Assembly (NCBI RefSeq): GCF_902148845.1
Contig: NW_021941374.1
Coordinates: 2,279,050 to 2,343,049, forward strand
Reading direction: 5' to 3'
DNA: 64,000 nt
Source of the DNA: Salarias fasciatus
Lineage: Eukaryota > Chordata > Actinopteri > Blenniiformes > Blenniidae
Both the position numbers and the translations under genes were made by a program. Below are positions 1 to 11,741 of this stretch, piece by piece (position 1 is the stretch's first letter; each line of letters starts with the position of its first letter). The notes beneath the pieces were generated by a model that did not search any database, had not been told where the DNA came from, and worked only from the letters and a program-made list of their open reading frames with translations.

Positions 1-109
1 TCCCGGGAGTTGGCGCTGACAGGCGCTGACCGCTGCAACGGCTTGACTTCTCCATGAGCGTCACATCCAGTGCAGAGACAACAGGGATGAATCTGTGAGA
101 ACGGCTGCT

Positions 110-251
110 CATTTCACTAAAACTTCGCCAGTGTGGAAATTCTTTTATACAAGCGAAAATGAGCCGAGCACGATCTTGTTCATTCACCACTAGTAATTTG
201 TTGAAACACCTCAGGATGAAGCATGTGAACGAGAGGCTGACGAGAAGCTGA
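110..251 (+). pseudogene. BED zinc-finger fragment of a hAT/ZBED-like gene
   Basis: Translation gives a typical BED-finger start (HFTKTSPVWKFFYTSENEP), then in another frame SCSFTTSNLLKHLRMKHVNER with the paired histidines of the C-terminal half of a BED finger. The two halves lie in different frames, so at least one indel separates them. No transposase domain follows in this window. This is the edge of a hAT transposon or ZBED-type gene whose remainder lies to the left. An AT-rich tail follows, and at about 1425-1440 there is a hAT-like terminal motif (TCGAACATCCCTA). It is a fossil of a DNA transposon or transposon-derived gene; I cannot tell which. Confidence 0.6.
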
Positions 252-404
252 CGCTGTTGTGCTGGAAAGAAAAAAAACTCCTGCAGCCAACTTGACGGCA
301 AACTCTGCAGAAGACAGAGAAACTGAAGAGCAGAGATCCGAGAGCAGTTCAAGTAACACCAGCAGCTCTTAGAGCAACTCTTAAGACTCAAGGGTTGTTC
401 TATC

Positions 405-640
405 TTTGACTTTAGTTAATAAAAAATCATTAAAATAAATACATTTAAAAACTTTAGTTCATGTAAAGTGTAAAACTCAGAGAAAACTGTTTTGTCTTGC
501 ACTTTAGTTCATTTATAAAACGTTAAAATAAGTTTATTTAAAAAAGTGTATAATTTAAAGTTGTTTATTTTACATCTTGTACTTCAGTTCATTTAAAAAA
601 AAAATTAAAACTCAGAAATTGTTTTCTCTTGCACTTAAAG
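405..640. repeat. AT-rich tandem repeat, about 85-bp unit
   Basis: About three diverged units share a 'TTGCACTTTAGTTCATTTA' core and an 'AAAGTGTAAAACTCAG' core. A further unit lies at 1180-1260, after an inserted GC-rich element, so that element landed inside this repeat. No coding content is seen. Confidence 0.6.
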
Positions 641-641
641 C

Positions 642-1179
642 TAGGGTCGACGATCTTGGAAAACTAGCATGTAGCACGAATGTAGCATCTCCCCAAGGCT
701 CCGCCCAGCTCCCACCCCATTGGAGGAGCTCCCGTTGGGAGCGAACGCACTGGACGCGGAAGTGCGCGCGGAAGCGCCTGACGCAGGGAGTTTGTGATCG
801 CCTCCAATCTTATTAACTTTTCTGACTGCCCGCACACAACGCGCATAGGAGCGCAGCGCGCCGCTCCGCTTCGTTCTATTTTTCACGCGAGCCGCGAGCG
901 TCGAGAGCGCCTTGGCAACGCGCTCTGAACCAGGGCCAGTGCACGCCATTGGAATGAACGCGCAGGGGGCTGGTAGAACGGCGAAGGGATTTGATTGGTT
1001 TCTTAAGAGCGGTCCGTGCGATACGATTGGTCGGAGTTTTTACTGTCCTGTGGCCGCTACAGTGGTCAGATTTTTTCCGCACCTTTTTCCGTACACATAA
1101 TGTATTGACTTCTCCAGGGGGAAGGGAGCATTTCACTCAGTATGACAAAAGGTGCTTTTGGACAACATCGTCTACCCTA
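642..1179. mobile_element. GC-rich non-autonomous DNA element with terminal inverted repeats
   Basis: The left end reads TAGGGTCGACGATCTTG and the reverse complement of the right end reads TAGGGTAGACGATGTTG, 15 of 17 matching. The body is clearly more GC-rich than its AT-rich surroundings and interrupts the flanking tandem repeat. I see no transposase and no convincing target duplication, so the superfamily is open. Confidence 0.55.
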
Positions 1180-1512
1180 ACTTTGATTTCATTTAAAAAA
1201 GTGTAAAACTCAGAGTTGTTTGTTTTATTTTTCAGACTATTATTTTGAGCTTAAACATACTGACTGTGCTGCCTTTTTTTTTTAGAAATAAAAGTCATTT
1301 TTCAGAAATGATCTGTCATTGCATTATTTAAAATTGTATGTATCAAAAGTATTGGTATGAGTATCGTATTGGTGAGTACTGAAGATGAAGTACTCGTACT
1401 TGGTATCGGTCTGAAATAAAGTAGTATCGAACATCCCTAATTTAAAGTAAATATTTCAGTGAAAATTAAATGCTAAAATGCTGACAAGGCTAAATTTACA
1501 TCAGTTTAACTC

Positions 1513-2038
1513 AAAGGTGCATTAAGGAGTTTTTCAACTTCAAAAATACTTATTTTTCCACCATAAATATGTTCCACATTTTTAATGATGTGTACAATGT
1601 GCCCTGACATATTCATTACAAGTACCTCTAACAGCGCTAAATTGTCACTTGAAAGTTGCAGTGCCGGTCCGGCTCCAGAATTTTTTGGGGGAGAATTTGA
1701 GAGGAATGACGTAATGTGCACTCCAACTGGCATGATGGAGTTAAGTTTCGTTTTGTCCGCCATTACTCCGCCAGATGCTTAGTGAGCAACAACTGAGCAG
1801 GATCTTCCAGAAAGTAAGAACAGACTGGCTTCTAGCACTGTCACAGCTCCACACAGACTCCACCAGGGAAAAAAAAAACTTACATTTTACTCGAGTGCTA
1901 CTAAAAGAGCGAGGAAGGAGTTCCCCTCTTCCGTGCACGCAAGCCACAGGCACGAGTTTTTCACTAAGCTGCATTACACCCAAGGCCTGCAGGGGGCGCT
2001 GTTTCACATAAAACGTGCAAACTCCTTAATGCACTTTT
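1513..2038. mobile_element. MITE-like element with ~20-bp inverted ends
   Basis: The left end is AAAGGTGCATTAAGGAGTTT; the right end is its inverted partner with one mismatch. The interior has no recognisable protein. The family is not known to me. The stretch from 1260 to 1512 holds only AT-rich sequence and the hAT-like terminus. Confidence 0.6.
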
Positions 2039-2134
2039 AAAACATAATTTCAGAGAACAGAGCAACATTGTAAAAGGGTGAACTTATTTATGATGAGCAA
2101 AGTAAAAACGAAAGAGAATTCTATATATTTCCGT

Positions 2135-2414
2135 TCATACTGCACCTCTGTAAAGATCAGTCAGAGTGGTGAGCTTCTCGTGTTCCCAAAACAGATCAGT
2201 CAGAGTGGTGAGCTTCTCGTGTTCCCAAAATAGATCAGTCAGAGTGGTGAGCTTCTCGTGTTCCCAAAACAGGAGACTGATGCTGTCCTTTCTTCTCCTG
2301 TTTTCTGTGCTTCCCACACTTGCCGATTTGTGAATCTCCTGTTGAATTATCTGCATCCTTGCCATCTCATCTTGTATCAAGAGCCGTTTTTGAATTATGT
2401 GACTCAGGAGCCCT
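2135..2414 (-). CDS. C-terminal exon of the BED/hAT-like gene, with a 13-residue repeat
   Basis: A splice acceptor (TTCAG) precedes a reading frame starting GLLSHIIQKRLLIQDEMAR. Joined to the donor at 3221 (CAG|GTAAAT), the phase fits: the codon split AG|A continues RYR into GLLSH. The exon ends with three copies of a 13-residue unit (LFWEHEKLTTLTD) encoded by a 39-bp minisatellite. The intron contains the TTAA MITE at 2467-3123. The exon's function is unknown, and no hAT dimerisation motif is recognised in it. Confidence 0.5.
2155..2272. repeat. 39-bp minisatellite, three copies
   Basis: Units start at 2155, 2194 and 2233. The 39-bp period keeps the minus-strand frame and adds 13 residues per copy. 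Confidence 0.85.
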
Positions 2415-2466
2415 CTGAACATAAAATATTAGAAATGTATTTTAATACGTTCCCCAATTATAAACC

Positions 2467-3123
2467 TTAAAGGGGCTGTATCATGCAAAATTTACTTTTT
2501 GTATATTTTAACCTTGTTATATAGTTATGCACTCACCAACAACACCCCCAAAGCGTTTTTTTCCTTTGTGCCTGTGTGTTTGAGCTTTCCTCGCTGTTGT
2601 GCTGCTCAGAGAGGCAGCCCCTCCCGCACCCGTGAAAACGCTCTGATTTCCCGCGTTGACGTCACACTGTGAAGATGGCTCCCCTGAGCCCCCCTCCCGC
2701 AGGCCCTCGGCAATCAGCGTTGCTGCTTTTCGTAACTCCGATTACGGAGATAAACTTTAACCATCGTCTGAAAGCAACAGTCAAGCAAGAGCAAGAGTCT
2801 GAAGGGTCTGCGCTTGGTGAGTTTCTAACAGGAAAAGACGTTTTTGCGTGTAGAGAAGCTAGAGCTAAAGAGCTAAAGCTAGCCAGTGTATTTGTTTTGA
2901 AGCTCTGATTGGTTGAAGTAGCTGTCAGTCAAAGTCCACAGGGGGAGAGGCGGGATTTTCAGTGAAACAGAGCATTTTCTCTTCCGGGTTTCAGAATTAG
3001 CCCCAGAAAATCTTTTATTTTACACAAAATAACTTTTCCTTAGAGCCAAAAATAAAATATAACCATGTTAATGCCATTTCTAGGGTGTGGACTAGCTAAA
3101 AAAGCATGATACAGCCCCTTTAA
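2467..3123. mobile_element. TTAA-type MITE, copy 1 (Kolobok/piggyBac-like target site)
   Basis: Both ends carry TTAA followed by the inverted repeat AGGGGCTGTATCATGC. The TTAA target duplication is known for Kolobok and piggyBac transposons. Two further copies occur at 48544-49374 (opposite orientation) and from 63875 to the window edge. The interior is non-coding. It sits in the intron of the BED/hAT-like gene. Confidence 0.85.
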
Positions 3124-3220
3124 AGAACCACATGAAAGTATCACCATAGCTCATGTTTATTTAATATTAATTTCACACAGCCATATAAAAAGGTAATACC
3201 AAGAATGAGAAAATATTTAC

Positions 3221-4358
3221 CTGTACCTGTTCTTGTCTACTGGAGACAAAATGCTGTAATAGTGTACAATCAGCGGATCGAGAAGCTGCTCCAGCCTGTT
3301 GCAGACATCCAGCATCTGCAAAAATCTGGTGCTGATGGGATGGATGAGAGACTTTGGCTCCATGTGAAGCAGGGACTGAAGTTCTGAGAACAGTTCCTTC
3401 TGCTTTGGGAACTTTTCAGTGTCATGGTAGACATTCCTACAAAAGTTCTCCATGTATCCCTCAAATGGAGTAAAAAGGGCCTTTGCGGCATTTGATGCCA
3501 TATGAACGGTGTCCCTACTGATGTTAAGGACGGCAGTGTTCTCTTTTTTTATTAGTGTCTCCACTCTAATATCATTGCAGTTATCGAGAAGAACTGAAAC
3601 TGCCTGGTCCCACTTTATGGAGTCGGAGTCCAGGATGTCAGACACTGTATTTGCAAGTGCTTTGGAGTCTGTGATGTTACCTTTTCGTGAAGCAAGAAGT
3701 GTACTCACTTTGCCCCGCTCCTCATCAAAAAATCTGAGGAGGACATTTAGAATGCAGTCCACATTTTTTGTTTGTTGCCTCATCTATGTTTAGGGAGAAA
3801 TGTACCCCCTGCAGTTTAGATGCAAGTTCAGCTTTGTAGCTTGCTGATAACCCATGGGTACAAAAATATGATGCCTGAGTATTGGATATGGATGGCCTTG
3901 AAAGTGCATTTTTATCACTAGTGCATGCTTGGATTAGCTCTACCAATGGTTGTGACATGGTTTGGGAAAGGTCGTGCTCTGCTATGAAAGCGCACACTCG
4001 GATTTTGAGGTCGCAGACACGATCAGCCATTGATGCCGGTGCGTGTGTTGTTGTCGCCGAGGTCCCAGGTAGGCGTGAGGTGTGCTCAAGAGAACGAACT
4101 GCAACCTTGTGTGTGGATTCTGACTGGTGGCGGGCCAGGACTTTTTTTACCATTTCTTCCATACATAATTTTTTTATGGCATATTACACACATGCACGCA
4201 CCTGGCTGTTTATTTTTTTTACACCACGATTGGTAAAGCAAGCCATTTTCCCCTTTTTCGTTGAGCCATGCCCATCTCCATCTGTTTTTAACTCGTGTCG
4301 ATATTTCCCAATGCTGTACCTTCATCCACAAAAAGCACGTCCATAATTGCCGAGTCAT
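3221..4358 (-). pseudogene. BED-finger hAT-like transposase or derived gene, main exon
   Basis: Read on the minus strand, a BED finger comes first (CVICHKKIMYGRNGKK followed by LARHQSESTHK, a C-x2-C ... H-x5-H arrangement). A hAT-like N-terminal region follows (IAEHDLSQTMSQPLVELI; FSLNIDEATNK) and then a helical segment ending YYSILSPVDKNRYR. Three frames are used; both shifts fall in A-runs (near 4137 and near 3765), where one extra A explains each. The exon ends at a good donor and joins the exon at 2135-2414. No complete catalytic triad or C-terminal hAT dimerisation region is visible, so this is either a decayed transposon or a domesticated BED gene. The runs could also be sequencing errors. 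Confidence 0.6.
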
Positions 4359-5639
4359 TTAAGCTGAGCCGTTAGCTAAATTAGCTAAAAAATAATGTGC
4401 TTTCTTGTCAAATCTCGCCTCCCATCTACGAATCACGTGATTGACGTTGATTCGTCACTCTCAGAAATCTACGGAAGCCCAAAATGGACAAATTTGAACT
4501 TTTTTTTTATTTCCTTCGTTTTCTCGTGATAACAATTTAATTTCAGTGGTTTTCTCGAGATCTCAAGTTATTTTTCTCGTTATCTCAAAAAAACCAATGT
4601 CTTACGGCGAACCGAAAATCCCAGGCTTTCAACAGACAGCAACGCGCCCCGCGTCCACGGACCACAGACAGGGTGAGTTCAGCCTGTTGATGAGTTATTT
4701 TGTGCTGTTACCCGTTTCTGAATAACTTAAATGATCCACGCAAATCAAAAACTATCGATCCTGGACCTGCACAGTACATTAGCCATATTTTGCCTCCTAA
4801 TGCATGGACCTGTGTGTTCTCTGGCGCATCGGATGGTGTTATGAGTGCATGAAATGTCATTCAAAATCCAATAGGTGGCGATGTTGCACTGTATGTAATT
4901 TTACACTGCGTTTATTGGTATGTTGTATTTATAAAGGGTCACGGTAAATGTTTGTTTTGCATGTTAACTGAAGTATTTTCATAAGAATTAAATGTATACT
5001 TGTATTTATTCATTTATACGAAAGGGGAAAATTGTATTTAACTGTACGAGTTCCACATCCGGGTGATGTCATGTCAGCAGAAGGTACGCATCTGAACCAT
5101 CTGAACAGCTGATGACAAAAGATCACCTTGCTGTGAAAAGTTTGTCTTATAAAGCCAAGATGTGACCAAAAAGAAGACTCAGCCTCAAGCAGGCCAAAGC
5201 GGTATGTTCGTTTTTCCTTTGTAAATATTTGCATTTACTGGTATTTGGGATTAATCACTTTGTTATGTTTTGTGTTTACGTTTTGTTATTAGTTCTACGG
5301 TGTTTGGTGTGGTGTTGGTAACGCTAATAAACATCTGTGAAGGGAACATCACGTCTTCACTTTGTGACCGAGGCTGCACTGTAAGCCTTTGCTTTAAACT
5401 TACAATAAATTCTCAACAGTTTTTTACTGTATTCGTGTCATGCAGTATTTTCCTGTAAACTGCAAAGTATTCTGGGAGAAAAAAGACATTTTTACCGTAT
5501 TTTAAAGAAATACCATTATTTACAGGTAATTCCTAAATTTACTGTAAATCGCAAAGGACTCTGGGGGACAAGACTGCGTGGGGTCTAAGCTTCAGTTGTG
5601 GCCAGATAAAAATAACGGTTGTGGTCAGATTTTATAGGT
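4359..5639. other. Non-coding stretch with diverged repeats
   Basis: No protein is supported. At 4500-4600 there is a dispersed-repeat-like segment rich in TTCTCG and TCTCGTTATCTC. At 5360-5575 a motif of the form CTGTAAAyyGCAAAG..CTCTGGG occurs twice about 89 bp apart, embedded in TTTACTGTAAA-type sequence common in fish DNA repeats. Confidence 0.5.
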
Positions 5640-6990
5640 CGAGAAGTTCACTTTGCTGCTTCGACAATGGAGGTGGAGAACATGGTCCACTCGGACTCAA
5701 TGTCTCCAACCTCCCTCGGGACATGAGAGAAGCTCTCCCGGAGGTGGGAGTTGAAAGCCATGCTGACAGAGGGTTCCACCAGACGTTCCCAACAGACCCT
5801 CACAACACGTTTGGGTCTGCCAAGTCTGTCCGGTTTTCTCCTCCGCCAGCGAATCCAACTCACCACCAGGTGGTGATCGGTCGACAGCTCTGCTCCTCTC
5901 TTCGCCCGAGTGTCCAAAACACGCGGCCGAAGGTCAGATGACACGACAACAAAGTCGATCATCGACCTCCGACCTAGGGTGTCCTGGTGCCAAGTGCACT
6001 TATGGACACCCCTGTGCTCGAACATGGTGTTCGTTATGGACAAACTGTGACTAGCACAGAAGTCCAATAACAGAACACCACTCGGGTTCAGATCAGAGAG
6101 GCCATGCGATCCAATCACCCCCTTCCAGGTCTCACTGTCGCTGCCCACGTGGGCGTTGAAGTCCCCCAGTAGAACAATGGAGTCCCCAGTCGGAGCACTG
6201 TCTAGCACCCCTCCCAGGGACTCCAAGAAGGCCGGGTACTCTGCACTGCTGTTCGGCCCATAAGCCGAAACAACAGTGAGGCACCTGTCCCCGACCCGAA
6301 GGCGCAGGGATACGACCCTCTCGTTCACTGGGGTGAACTCCAACACATGGTGGCTGAGCTGCGGGGCTATAAGCAAACCCACACCAGCCCGCCGCCTCTC
6401 ACCGCGGGCAACGCCAGAGAAGTGGAGAGTCCAGCCCTTCTCGAGAGGTTGGGTTCCAGAGCCCAGGCTATGTGTGGAGGTGAGCCCGACTATATCTAGC
6501 CGGTATCTCTCAACCTCTCTTACAAGCTCGGGCTCCTTCCCCCCCAACGAGGTGACATTCCATGTCCCTAGAGCTAGTCTCTGTGTCTGAGGATCGGGTC
6601 GCCGGGCACCCTGCCGTCGGCTGCCACCCAATCCACATTGCACCCAGCCCCTACGATTCCCTCGGCGGGTGGTGGGTCCACCGGAGGGTCGGCCCACGTC
6701 GCCCCTTCGGGCTGAGCCCGGCCGGGCCCCGTGGGCAAAGGCCCGGCCACCAGGCGCTCGCTTGCGAGCCCCAACCCCAGGCCTGGCTCCAGGGTGGGGC
6801 CCCGGCTGCGCCATACCGGGCGACGTCACGGGCCTCGATTGTAATATATTCATAAGGGCTATTGACCTGCCCTTGGTCTGGCCCATCACCCAGGACCTGT
6901 TTGTCATGGGAGACCCTACCAGGGGCATAAAGCCCCGGACAACATAGCTCCTGGGATCACGTGGGCACTCAAACTCCCCCACCACTTTAA
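5640..6990 (-). mobile_element. RTE/Rex3-like LINE, 5' portion only
   Basis: One open frame of 445 codons (5648-6985) has a basic, low-complexity N-terminal leader of about 130 residues and then an APE-type endonuclease. Recognisable pieces are [47 protein letters not shown] and [12 protein letters not shown], which supply the metal-binding Asp/Asn and the final Asp-His. The frame stops after SIVEAAK, before the region where reverse transcriptase would begin. LINE copies normally lose their 5' end, so this 5'-only piece is unusual and implies later loss of the 3' part or a rearrangement. The RTE/Rex3 family call rests on resemblance from memory. Confidence 0.75.
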
Positions 6991-8740
6991 GGTGGCAGGT
7001 CAGGGGGGGGCAATGTTTTTTTCTTTTTAGTCAACACTGGAGCTTCTCTTCCCACCTCTCTGTGCCCTGCAACCTGCAGCCTCACTGTCTGCATCAGAGA
7101 CGTCAGAGCAGCACTGCTTCAGTGAGGTAAATGAAAATTTGTTTTGTGTCAAAGGTGGTAAATGAGCAATGGAGCACTGCAATCACATAACGATGTAAGA
7201 ATAAGCTTATGTCGCTGTTTAACCTTCAAACCAAGTTGTAACATGGCATTAGGCTTGCAAGCTAAAACATTTTTGTTAGCTTAAGTAACGTGAGCACAGC
7301 AGATACACTACTTAGTGGAAATGATTAAGTCATACACAGTGTTTCTTGCAGGAAAAAGTTTGGCCAGAGGGGAGCGCAGCGGGGAGGGTGCTAGTGTGAC
7401 TTTTTGGACCGTTGAGGGGTGCTAGCGGCTAGCGCTAGCATGACCTTTGGACCGTCCAAGGGAGGAGAGAGAGCACCGCACATGTGGAGTGCAGTTTTTT
7501 TTTTTTTTTTCCCCCTTTCCGTTGTCTGGGTGCTGCAGAATTTAGCGCGGGCGGGGAGCCCGTACTGAAAAGATCTGGAGGAAACCCTGGCATTTCTTAT
7601 TTGTCATCTTTTTTCAGGTTCAATGCAGACCAAGGATGGATGCTAACATCGAGCATGAGGTCCTGTGTGAAGGATCATCCTTTGTGCTTGCCTTGCTGTA
7701 CTCTTTGCCGTCTACTACAACTGCACCCTCCACTACCAACATGGTGCAGCATGCACCCTGGAATTCATTCAAAGGTCTCTCTGTGCCCTGTGTCTTTTTC
7801 AGATATACTGGATGAGCTTGATTTAATGTACTGTCTCTATGGTATTTTTTAACCTTTGTGGGTTTCTTTAATTTACTGCCCTCTGAGATAATCAGAGATA
7901 ACCAGAGGACGTAAAAGTCCTCTCCTGAAGCTGTTGTAAAAACATAGCAGATTAATGTTTTGGTTCTTTCTTTGCTCAAGTCATTCAGTCAATTTCTGTT
8001 CTAATCAAAAATGCTTTTTTTTTCAGTGTAACCCTTTGAATGCCAATTTTAATACATGATGTAAGCATTTTCATGAAAAAGAAAATACACAAAAAATGAG
8101 TTGTCAATACAATAAATGGTAGAGGGCAGGGGATTTTTTTTTTCCAAAGTTGAGACTTAAGTATACATAAAATTAACATCAAAATTGCTATTCACGCATT
8201 GCTATTTTTGTTTTTTGTTTTTTTTTTTTGGAGTGCCAGAGTTGTAATTTACGATCCTTTAAGATAATCAAAGGACATAAAAGGCCTCTTGTTAAGCAGG
8301 AGTCAACTTCAGTTATAATCAGAAATAACAATGTAATTATTTATTTGACCCTTTAACCCTTTAAGTGCCAATTTGCTTACATGATGTTAAAAAAATAAAT
8401 TTCAGTGCTCATCTTCTATTATTTAAGTATACATTTTGAAAAAAAAAAAACCCAGCCATCTAACGTTTCTTATTTTGAGATTAACTTTTTTTCTACCATA
8501 AAAACACTGACACGTCATCAAAATGGCATTTGAAGGTTTAAAATAAAATGAAAATTTAAAGGTTTTATTTTTTTTAGAACTGGATTCTTTACAGTAGTTT
8601 TGGGTGAGGTTTATTACATCCTCCGATGACCTTGAAGGATAGTAAATTTGGCTCCAGTTATCCATTGACCCCTAATAAAAAATCTAACCCTAAATTTTAA
8701 AACTTCTCATGAAAACATCTTCCAATAAAAAACAATCAAT
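6991..8740. other. Non-coding stretch with a diverged direct duplication
   Basis: No gene is supported. Two segments about 370 bp apart (about 7865-8180 and 8245-8450) resemble each other: both contain a TAATTTAC..GATAATCA..AGGACrTAAAAG block followed by a 'CCCTTTrAxTGCCAATTT' block. Around 7370-7460 a short motif (GGACCGT with GTGCTAG) is repeated. The reading frame at 7620-7979 on the minus strand resembles nothing I know. Confidence 0.5.
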
Positions 8741-9943
8741 CTGTCAGTGGATGACAGATTCTGACATTCGTTGACGGATTCTGCAAAGTGAGCTCGAACT
8801 CTGCATTGGAAAGACCCAAGGTGCTGGGGATGGGCTCATGAGATGGACTGAACAATATGAAAACCTGTTTGAGTCAGAGTGACCTTGGGTTGCCAAGTTA
8901 TAGGTCTTTGAATGTCGACATGTTTGCGTTGCAATAACTAGTTAAGTCAATGAGCTAGAGAAGTGGGATTTGGACTAAATGGACGTCTCTGGCTGTTTCT
9001 AGACCGTGCAAGGTTAGTATGACAGTTTGAAGACATTTTAACCCTATGCTGTAGAAGTTGGTTCAAGCCTCTAAGTTGATTTTTGAAGATTTTACAGGCC
9101 CAGTGCAGAATCTGTCAGTGGATGACAGATTCCGACATTCGCTGACAGATTCTGCAAAGTGAGGTCTAACTCTGCATTGGAAAGACTGGGGATGGGCTCA
9201 AATTAAAGCATGTGATGGACTGAACAATATGAAACCCTGTCTGAGTCAGTGTGATCTTGGGTTGCCAAGTTATAGGTTTTTTGAATGTCGACATGTTTGC
9301 GTTGCGATAACTCGTTAAGTCAATGAGCTAGAGAAGCGGGATTTGGACTCAATGGACTTCTCTGGCTGTTTCTAGAACATGCAAGGTTAGTATGACCTTT
9401 TGAAGACATTTTAACCCTATGCTGTAGAAGTTGATTCAAGCCTCTAAGTTGATTTTTGAAGATTTTACAGGCCCAGTGCAGAATCTGTCAGTGGATGACA
9501 GATTCCGACATTCACTGACCGATTCTGCAAAGTGAGTTCGAACTCTGCATTGGAAAGACTTAGGGTGCTGGGGATGGGCTCAAATTAAAGCATGCGATGG
9601 ACTGAGCAATAGGAAACCCTGTTTTAGTCAGTGTGATCTTGGATTGCCAAGTTATAGGTATTTGAATGTCGACATGTTTGCGTTGCGATAACTAGTTAAG
9701 TCAATGAGCTCGAGAAGTGGGATTTGGACTAAATGGACTTCTCTGGCTGTTTCTAGACCGTGCAAGGTTAGTATGACAGTTTGAAGACATTTTAACCCTA
9801 TGCTGTAGAAGTTGGTTCAAGCCTCTAAGTTGATTTTTGAAGATTTTACGGGCCCAGTGCAGAATCTGTCAGTGGATGACAGATTCCGACATTCGCTGAC
9901 AGATTCTGCAAAGTGAGGTCTAACTCTGCATTGGAAAGACCTA
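8741..9943. repeat. ~372-bp satellite, left block
   Basis: The start motif CTGTCAGTGGATGACAGATT recurs at 8741, 9112, 9485 and 9866, giving periods of 371, 373 and 381 bp. Units also share GTCGACATGTTTGCGTTG and GATTTGGACTwAATGGAC. The motif region is an imperfect palindrome. The block is cut by the CACTA-like element and resumes on its far side. Confidence 0.9.
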
Positions 9944-10750
9944 CACTGTAAGAAACAACAAGTTCAGTTTACTTAAAAAAAATATGGAAACTCGTTGCCT
10001 TAGAAATACTAAGTAAACCTAACTTGAATTCCTTATGTTTAAACAAGTTGTTAATATTGAGTGCACAGTACTACTACCAACTCATTTATTTTGAGTATCT
10101 AATACTAATGCTAACTTGTTTGTTTTAAGTCTGCAATACTAACTTTGATTTAATTATTTTGAGTAAATAACTACAGTGGTAACTTATTAGTTTTAAGTCT
10201 GCAATACTAACTTTGAATTAATTACTTTGAGTGTTCAATACCAAGCTCACTTTATAGTTTGAGTGTGCAATACTTGAACTGTATTCCCTTTAGTGTTAAT
10301 TGTTTTGCCTTTACACCTTAGGTTTAGTAGATCTTATTTGATTAACATGCAGTAAAAATCTATAAGAAACATGCAAAACTTCAAAACATTATTCGCATCT
10401 GCAAACACACTTAAAACAAGTTAATGAGAACAGACTTCAATAATTGCAGCTGCCATGAAACATTTATTTCTGCAGATGCAATAACATCGGGCCTCTGATG
10501 GACAGGTGACCTTCAGTTTCCAAAGCACACAATACAAAAAGCTTAATCAAAAGCCCAAAATGTAGTCAACCACCAAAAAAATGAATGTAACTACAGTGAA
10601 CAGTCAAGACGTTTTGTACACATTATGAAAAATAGAATAAAGGGAGGTGAAACCAAACAATCAAACTAACAACAAATTACAACATTATATAAACGTAGAA
10701 GTAAACTGAACAATTTCAATCAGTTCCCAACCAAACAGGATGACTCTGGC

Positions 10751-11741
10751 TTAGCAATGAAGATAGTTTTTCAGTGTGAGAAGCTTTGGAGATAGTGCCT
10801 TGGAGCCAAACCCAAGCATCATTTTTTGTATAAAGTTGAGTGTGGTTGTCATGTATTTTGGGTAGTTTAAATGCAGTGCATAAGTCAGACCAAAGACGAG
10901 GCAAACTGCCTGGGGTAAGTCCTTAATGTCCTCCATGACAGTGCGTTCCTCAAGGACAATGGCGGTTGACATTGGCTGTAGGCGAGTTGAGCTGTGACCC
11001 AGTGGAGAATCATCTTGACTGACAACAGTCACAACACCAACTGGTAGAGATGCCAGGGTCCGGCCACTCATGTCCTGTGGAAAAACATTTGTATTAGATG
11101 TGATATAAGGAATAATCAAGATCTTAAGGTAGTTCAAAACTAGAACCAGGGTAACGAACAGGATCAGAAACATGGAGGGCGCTGCACATCACAGTGCGCA
11201 CCACGAACACAAGCTCTGACCATGACAGCTCATCCCTCTCTCCCGTACACTTCTTTTTCTCCTTTTTTCTATCCCTCTCCCTCTGTCCTGTATACTTCTA
11301 TTTCTATTGCATTCAAGAAGATGAAGTTATAGTTTTCAGTAAATATCACATTCTGAAACTGCAACAATTCAACTTATTTGATAAAAAATACTTACATAGC
11401 ATGTCTTGAAGAAATTATCACAGGGATTATCAACAACTGCAATGGGAATCCCTTGGAGCACGATGGAGCGCAGCACAGTCGCATCTTGCAGCTTTGACAA
11501 AGAAATCAATGATTACTTGGCAGCTGAGGACTTCCACACATGGCTTTAACATAGGACTTATATTGAAAAAAAAAAAGCTTACCGTCAAGTTTGTGCCCTG
11601 CATTAAATCTGTCAGTCTTCTCCCAATGGCCCCTTTTTTCCACTTGAAGAGTTCAAAAAAGCGAGGGGTGTCCTGGTCCAAAGCCTCAGAGAACTGTACT
11701 TCGAGATTCTTTCTGGCAATTCTCATGAAGTCTGCAAATAC
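10751..11741 (-). CDS. Spliced gene inside the CACTA-like element, C-terminal exons, unknown function
   Basis: Three exons with good splice sites and matching phase can be followed on the minus strand: 11741-11583 (VFADFMRIARKNLEVQFSEA ... LTDLMQGTNLT), 11491-11396 (LQDATVLRSIVLQGIPIAVV ... DNFFKTCY) and 11074-10751 (DMSGRTLASLPVGVVTVV ... LPQAVCLVFGLTYALHLNYP ... LKNYLHC, stop). From memory, this C-terminal module is common in many uncharacterised fish proteins. The function is unknown. A further upstream exon may exist near 12340-12380 (QKLMLGGPVKIP). Whether it is a captured host gene or part of the transposon cannot be told here. Confidence 0.55.

Noticed and set aside
641-1136. Host CpG-island promoter in the GC-rich segment
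   Set aside because: The segment is bounded by inverted repeats and sits inside an AT-rich tandem repeat, so a mobile element explains it better.
6276-6947. Plus-strand reading frames over the RTE-like LINE
   Set aside because: They are GC-rich shadows of the endonuclease frame on the minus strand.
7484-7979. Small genes on either strand near 7.5-8.0 kb
   Set aside because: No recognisable domain, no splice support, and part of the stretch is a diverged duplication.
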